From an uncultured Opitutia bacterium (GTDB lineage Bacteria > Verrucomicrobiota > Verrucomicrobiia > Opitutales > UBA953): 5,495 nt of DNA. Shown in pieces: positions 1 through 3,595 of the stretch. The stretch spans positions 1 through 5,495 of the forward strand of contig CAJBPJ010000161.1 of assembly GCA_903957465.1 (NCBI GenBank), read 5' to 3'. Positions within the stretch are counted from its first letter, which is position 1, and every line of letters begins with the position of its first letter. Made by a program: the position numbers and the translations under genes. Below the pieces are notes generated by a model. That model was not told the origin of the DNA. It saw nothing but the letters and a program-made list of their open reading frames with translations, and searched no databases.

Positions 1-1028
1 AGGTAAGCGTCGTTCTCTTTGCCTTTCACAGTAAGCCCAATATTGAATTAACCGATGGCCGTCGGGTCATCGTCGCTGGTGTGATGGATTTTTATGCCAA
101 GACAGGCAGACTTTCGCTCATCGCAAAATCAATCGTGGCCGATGGCGAAGGCGATCTCTGGCGTCGCTACCTTGAGTTGAAGGCGCGTCTCGAAGCTGAG
201 GGAATTTTTGACCCTGCAGTTAAGCGGGCACTTCCCGAGTTCCCAAAGACCGTCGCATTTGTGACTTCACCGTCGGGCGCGGTGCGTCGCGATTTCGTGG
301 AAGTACTCAAGACACGCCGGTGGTCCGGTCGCGTGATTATTGTGCCTGCAATTGTGCAAGGCGCGGCGGCAGCTGCTTCCATGGTTAAAGCCTTAGCTCG
401 TGCGGCCGCCATTCCAGGCATTGACTTGATTGTTGTTGGGCGTGGCGGAGGCTCCATGGAAGATCTCTGGTGCTTTAATGACGAACGACTGGTGCGAGCG
501 GTACGTGCCTGTCGGGTCCCCGTTATCTCTGCAGTCGGACACCAAACAGACCATCCATTGACGGACGACGCTGCGGATGTGCGCGCGGAGACTCCCACCG
601 CTGCAGCGGAACTCATTGCTTCAGGACAGGAACGACTGCGCCAGCGTGTTCGATTGCTCTCCGCTGAGCTCGCGGCCCATGCACCTGCTCGAAAGCTTGA
701 GGCACTCGCTCAAGATCTGGTGCTTTTGCGGACACGCATGACGGGTGCTGCCGATGCTTTGCTCTCAGACCGTCGCGATACGCTTTCGAATCTAAAATCT
801 CGATTTATTCGTCGGTCGCCCCGTTCCCGTGTGTCTGTGGCGCGCGAAAGGTTTGGGCAATTGTCCAAGCGACTGCGTGCGGCTGGCTTTGAATCTATTC
901 TTGCCCGTGGCTATGCACTGGTGTGTTCGGCAGACGGCAAAGTGGTGATTAAATCTGCTGACTTAAAGTCCGGTCAGTCCATTCGCCTGCGATTCTCTGA
1001 CGGAGAGCGCGGTGCTAAGGCTGACTAA
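1..1028 (+). CDS. xseA: Exodeoxyribonuclease VII large subunit, 5' end outside window
   Basis: XseA is the catalytic and DNA-binding subunit of exonuclease VII, a cytoplasmic nuclease that, with several copies of XseB, degrades single-stranded DNA from both ends into oligonucleotides during repair. The frame is open from position 3 to TAA at 1026-1028, giving 341 visible residues. Compared from memory with E. coli XseA (456 aa), roughly the first 55 residues are missing. The first visible residues are the second half of the N-terminal OB fold. Then come the catalytic-domain hallmarks: EGIFD followed by VTSPSGAVRRD (about 198-296), VGRGGGSMEDLW (435-470), and SAVGHQTD through ADVRAETPTAAAEL (528-614). 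The Asp, Arg, His and Asp that mutational work on the E. coli enzyme singles out are all present (in RRD, GRGGG and GHQTD). A charged helical region follows, somewhat shorter than in E. coli, and then the C-terminal LARGYALV segment (about 900-923). An internal GTG at 81 is not the start, because homology continues upstream of it. No xseB follows; the next gene is a dehydrogenase 36 bp away. Confidence 0.96.
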   Translation, partial: VSVVLFAFHSKPNIELTDGRRVIVAGVMDFYAKTGRLSLIAKSIVADGEGDLWRRYLELKARLEAEGIFDPAVKRALPEFPKTVAFVTSPSGAVRRDFVEVLKTRRWSGRVIIVPAIVQGAAAAASMVKALARAAAIPGIDLIVVGRGGGSMEDLWCFNDERLVRAVRACRVPVISAVGHQTDHPLTDDAADVRAETPTAAAELIASGQERLRQRVRLLSAELAAHAPARKLEALAQDLVLLRTRMTGAADALLSDRRDTLSNLKSRFIRRSPRSRVSVARERFGQLSKRLRAAGFESILARGYALVCSADGKVVIKSADLKSGQSIRLRFSDGERGAKAD

Positions 1029-1031
1029 TGT

Positions 1032-1065
1032 TGCCTCGGTAAAAAGACCCATGATGGTTGAGGCA
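1032..1065 (+). other. Inverted repeat spanning the xseA-dehydrogenase gap
   Basis: TGCCTC at 1032-1037 is perfectly complementary to GAGGCA at 1060-1065. In the transcript this gives a 6-bp stem with a 22-nt loop, and GGT and ACC triplets inside the loop could add pairs. The right arm contains the only SD-like bases (GAGG) before the dehydrogenase and ends on the A of its ATG, so folding would hide the start site. There is no T tract, so a rho-independent terminator is unlikely. A 6-bp match can arise by chance, so this is only a candidate element. Confidence 0.25.
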
Positions 1066-1943
1066 TGTCGCTACGTATCGCGTTTATAGGCACAGGGGTC
1101 ATGGGCACGTCCATGGCTGGTCATTTATTGAAAGCTGGTCATGCCGTCACCGTGAATACGCGCACGCGCAAACGCGCCGAGCCACTCATTCTTGCGGGTG
1201 CAATTTGGGCCGATTCACCGGCAGCTGCGTCCCTCGGTGCCGACATCGCAATTTCGATGGTGGGCTATCCGGCCGACGTTGCTGAAGTCTGGCGTGGGCC
1301 TAATGGATTTTTGGCATCGGCTCATCGCGGTCAGTTGTTGATTGATATGACGACTTCAGATCCCGCGCTGGCACGTGCTTTGGCTCAAGAAGCTGCCGTC
1401 AAAGGTGCCGCTGCCTTGGACGCACCTGTTTCTGGTGGAGATCGTGGCGCACGTGAAGCAACACTTTCAATTATGGCGGGCGGAAATTTAACGGACTTTA
1501 ATCGCGCCAAGCCAGTTCTTGAAACAATGGGCAAGGCTGTCGTGCTCCAGGGCGATGTCGGTGCCGGTCAGCTCTGTAAGTTAACCAATCAAATCGCGAT
1601 TGCCTCGAGCATGCTCGCAATGTGTGAAGCGCTCGCGTTTGCGAAAGCGGCTGGGCTTAACCCTGAAACCGTCCTCAGTTCCATTTCGGGTGGAGCTGCT
1701 GGTAGTTGGAGTCTAACAAATCTTGCGCCGCGCGTTTTGAAGGGCGACTTCGCGCCCGGTTTCTATGTTCACCACTTTGTGAAAGATCTCGGGCTCGCTT
1801 TAGTTGCTGCCCGGGAACTCAAACTTAATTTACCAGGGCTAGAGTTAGCGGCGCGTCTTTACGATCAAGTGGTTGCGGCGGGCGACGCAGACTTGGGTAC
1901 CCAGGCGTTGGCTAAACATTATTTCGCGAGACACGCGGCTTAA
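1065..1943 (+). CDS. NAD(P)-dependent beta-hydroxyacid dehydrogenase (YkwC-like)
   Basis: This 292-residue cytoplasmic oxidoreductase belongs to the 3-hydroxyisobutyrate dehydrogenase / 2-hydroxy-3-oxopropionate reductase superfamily, whose members interconvert beta-hydroxyacids and semialdehydes using NAD(P). The N-terminal Rossmann fold has GTGVMG at residues 9-14. NTRTRKR after beta-2 (31-37) is basic and suggests NADP(H). The substrate motif DAPVSGG is at 119-125. GAGQLCKLTNQ (166-176) carries the expected catalytic Lys172 and Asn175, and a second conserved Lys240 lies in KDLGLAL. Length and domain order are normal for the family: an N-terminal dinucleotide fold and an all-helical C-terminal domain. 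The MVGYP (65-69), GAAGSWSL (210-217) and PGFYVHHFVKD (231-241) stretches recall Bacillus YkwC, whose substrate is not established, so no substrate is assigned. ATG 1065 is chosen because an in-frame TGA lies at 1059-1061 and the next ATG would cut into the cofactor motif. GAGG ends only 1 nt before the ATG, too close for a normal ribosome site. The gene probably shares a transcript with xseA. Confidence 0.93.
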   Translation: MSLRIAFIGTGVMGTSMAGHLLKAGHAVTVNTRTRKRAEPLILAGAIWADSPAAASLGADIAISMVGYPADVAEVWRGPNGFLASAHRGQLLIDMTTSDPALARALAQEAAVKGAAALDAPVSGGDRGAREATLSIMAGGNLTDFNRAKPVLETMGKAVVLQGDVGAGQLCKLTNQIAIASSMLAMCEALAFAKAAGLNPETVLSSISGGAAGSWSLTNLAPRVLKGDFAPGFYVHHFVKDLGLALVAARELKLNLPGLELAARLYDQVVAAGDADLGTQALAKHYFARHAA

Positions 1944-3400
1944 CGCTTGGTACTTCGCTGCGTCGTCGCAGCGGGAATCGGGGGGACTTCGCGCAGCTGT
2001 ACACTATCAATGATGCCTTCGCCAAGAATGACATTGGTGACGATAACCATGAGTTCGCCCGGTAAACATTTTCCACTTTCGCGCAGACGTGTGAGGGCGG
2101 AGATAATCGTCGCTTCCGCGCCACCAGCGAACGGAAGCACATGCGGTTGAACTCCCCAGAGTAAATGCATGCGCCGCGCAATGACTGCGTCTTCAGCAAA
2201 AGCGTGAATGGGGCAGCCTGCCGACCGCATGGAAGCGAGTACGCGCGGCAAATCTCCGTTGCGTGTAAAGACAACCAGTCCAGCGCTACCGAGATTACGA
2301 GCGAGCGTTGCGGCTGCACGCAGCAGTTTTGCTTTCGGCGTATCACCAACAGGCTCGGGAGTCATCTCGGGCGGACGATCGCGTTCCACGGCCTCGGCAA
2401 TACGCGACATCACTTCGACGCAACGTATGGGGTGTTTCCCGGTTGTTGTTTCTCCAGAGAGCATGAGCGCATCGGCTGACTCAGTGACTGCATTGGCGAT
2501 GTCAGAAACTTCTGCGCGCGTGGGCACAGGATTTTCGATCATCGATTCCAGCATATGTGTTGCGACGATGACGGGTTTACGGGCGACTTGGCAGAGTCCA
2601 ATCGCGCGACGTTGCACCAGTGGCAGCGTCTCATACGGAATTTCTATACCGAGGTCGCCACGTGCGACCATCAAACCATCGGACTCTGTAATAATCGGCG
2701 AAAGGTGATCCACGGCAGACTGGTCTTCGATTTTAGCAATCACGCCAGCCCGCGAACTGTGCGTAGCTAAAAGTTCTTTGAGCGCTTTGATGTCCGCGGC
2801 TTCGCGAACAAATGAGAGCGCATAGAGATCGATGCCCACCTGGCAGCCCAGGGCCACGTCTTTCAGGTCTTTCTCGGTTAGGGCTGGTAGCTCAATTTTG
2901 ACCCCGGGTAGGTTTACATGTCGGCGGCTGCCCATAACCCCAGGCTGCTCGACCGTACACCGGAGCCTGTCCGCCTTCTTTTCTTTGACCTTAAATTGTA
3001 TTAAACCGTTATCAATCAACACTATGCAGTTTTTCTTAACCGATTTAACAATGGGTGCATAGTTGGTAGAAATCAGCTCAATTCCTGCTTCAGGCTCAAC
3101 CCCTGGCCCGGACATATCGACTATTTGACCTAAGGCCAAGGACAGGGGGCTTGATCGGCTATTCGTACGTATTTCGGGACCTTTGACATCCATCATAATG
3201 GCCACGTCTTTTTCGGACTTTTTAGCGGCATCCCGGATATGGCCAACTACCTTACGAACCCAGGTTTCATCGGCATGTGCCATGTTTAACCGAAAGATAT
3301 CTACACCCCTAGAAATGAGCTCTAAAAGTCGTTCTGGACTGTCCGAGGCAGGCCCTAAAGTGGCGATAATCTTGGTTTGTCGCGAAAGGGCGGGGGCCAT
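1940..3400 (-). CDS. pyk: Pyruvate kinase
   Basis: Pyruvate kinase makes pyruvate and ATP from phosphoenolpyruvate and ADP, the last step of glycolysis, in the cytoplasm. The 486-residue product is close to the usual bacterial length. It opens with TKIIATLGPASDS (9-21), then RLNMAH (37-42) with the substrate Arg37, and MDVKGPEIRT (70-79). The B domain follows (about 80-165). The rest of the barrel holds RRHVNLPGV (159-167), LPALTEKD (171-178) and the active-site block with AKIED (222-226, catalytic Lys223) and VARGDLG (245-251). VATHMLESM (279-287), PTRAEVSD (293-300) and LMLSGET (312-318) close the barrel. The C domain (about 355-472) is recognisable but has TRNG in place of the usual SG[RK][ST] phosphosugar loop. 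The tail is rich in Pro, Thr and Arg. The frame stays open upstream to 3688, but ATG 3400 fits the family N-terminus and avoids overlap with the divergent gene. No clear SD precedes it. The stop overlaps that of the converging dehydrogenase. Confidence 0.97.
   Translation of the reverse strand: MAPALSRQTKIIATLGPASDSPERLLELISRGVDIFRLNMAHADETWVRKVVGHIRDAAKKSEKDVAIMMDVKGPEIRTNSRSSPLSLALGQIVDMSGPGVEPEAGIELISTNYAPIVKSVKKNCIVLIDNGLIQFKVKEKKADRLRCTVEQPGVMGSRRHVNLPGVKIELPALTEKDLKDVALGCQVGIDLYALSFVREAADIKALKELLATHSSRAGVIAKIEDQSAVDHLSPIITESDGLMVARGDLGIEIPYETLPLVQRRAIGLCQVARKPVIVATHMLESMIENPVPTRAEVSDIANAVTESADALMLSGETTTGKHPIRCVEVMSRIAEAVERDRPPEMTPEPVGDTPKAKLLRAAATLARNLGSAGLVVFTRNGDLPRVLASMRSAGCPIHAFAEDAVIARRMHLLWGVQPHVLPFAGGAEATIISALTRLRESGKCLPGELMVIVTNVILGEGIIDSVQLREVPPIPAATTQRSTKR
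1956..1973 (+). terminator. Hairpin just after the dehydrogenase stop, possible mRNA end
   Basis: CGCTGCG (1956-1962) and CGCAGCG (1967-1973) form a perfect 7-bp GC-rich stem around a TCGT loop. Two G-U pairs could extend it in the + transcript. It begins 12 nt after the dehydrogenase stop and also lies inside the last codons of the opposing pyruvate kinase gene. No T run follows on either strand, so it is not a textbook intrinsic terminator. It could still be a 3' stability or pause structure for the + strand message, or simply a chance result of coding sequence. Confidence 0.3.
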
Positions 3401-3443
3401 GCGCTTTTCTGGCCAGTTATGACCCTCTCTGCAAGCGTCTCTA

Positions 3444-3450
3444 GGGGGGG
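3444..3450 (+). repeat. Homopolymer G7 tract followed by T5
   Basis: Seven consecutive G residues, followed at once by five T residues (3451-3455), sit in the gap between pyk and the exoprotein gene. The tract is upstream of the best candidate -35 box (3460-3465). Short poly-G tracts near surface-protein genes can change length by slipped-strand mispairing, but seven is near the low end for that behaviour. Confidence 0.5.
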
Positions 3451-3459
3451 TTTTTGCGG

Positions 3460-3490
3460 TTGACCGATTTGCCGATAAAAAGACAGTTAT
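3460..3490 (+). promoter_or_regulatory. Weak sigma70-like promoter candidate for the exoprotein gene
   Basis: TTGACC (3460-3465) matches the -35 consensus at five of six bases. The best downstream -10 candidate is AGTTAT (3485-3490), with a 19-bp spacer and only three of six matches. If used, transcription would begin about 15 nt before the ATG at 3512, leaving a very short pyrimidine-rich leader. The poor -10 and long spacer keep confidence low, and promoter rules differ in some phyla. Confidence 0.25.
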
Positions 3491-3511
3491 CAGCCTCCTA
3501 CCTCTGACTTT

Positions 3512-3595
3512 ATGGGCCGCTCCAAATCGTTGTTTAACGTTGGTCGTTCGTTCCTCGCAGCCGCTGCTGCGATGGCCGTAACACCGCTGATAGCT
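3512..3595 (+). other. Sec signal peptide of the exoprotein
   Basis: Residues 1-28 have a basic start (Arg3, Lys5, Arg12), a hydrophobic alanine-rich core (SFLAAAAAMAV, 13-23) and a plausible signal peptidase I site after LIA (26-28), just before NPTPG. The signal is of ordinary length and lacks the long extended signal region found in some TpsA proteins and autotransporters. The exact cleavage point is an estimate. Confidence 0.7.

Larger units (their letters stand above)
3414..3490 (+). repeat. Direct CAGTTAT repeats, 70 bp apart
   Basis: CAGTTAT occurs at 3414-3420 and again at 3484-3490, each followed within about 15 nt by a CTCT-containing pyrimidine stretch. One copy lies close to each divergent start codon, which would suit a pair of protein-binding sites. 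Seven bases repeated once is weak evidence by itself. Confidence 0.25.
3401..3511. promoter_or_regulatory. Divergent control region between pyk and tpsA-like gene
   Basis: This 111-bp gap separates two outward-facing start codons, so it should carry promoters for both genes. Visible elements are a G7-T5 tract (3444-3455), a palindrome-like CGGT-TG-ACCG (3457-3466), a CCGAT direct repeat (3464-3468 and 3472-3476), an inverted GATAA-N8-TTATC (3474-3491) and two CAGTTAT copies (3414-3420 and 3484-3490). A TTGACC box gives a possible promoter for the + gene; no comparable pair was found for pyk. The assignment rests mainly on gene geometry. Confidence 0.55.

Noticed and set aside
81..83. GTG as the start codon of xseA
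   Set aside because: The same frame is open to the left edge and encodes OB-fold sequence matching XseA, so the true start is outside the window.
167..616. 149-codon open frame on the - strand
   Set aside because: It is antisense to the most conserved part of xseA and shows low-complexity Thr/Ser/Arg/Ala composition with no known motif.
1058..1285. 75-codon frame overlapping the dehydrogenase start
   Set aside because: It is an out-of-frame reading of the dehydrogenase; its His/Arg/Cys-rich product has no recognisable features.
1065..3400. A glyoxylate/tartronate-semialdehyde pathway cluster, since a GlxR-like reductase and pyruvate kinase occur together in some operons
   Set aside because: The two genes here converge rather than form an operon, no gcl, hyi or glycerate kinase gene is present, and the dehydrogenase looks more YkwC-like than GlxR-like.
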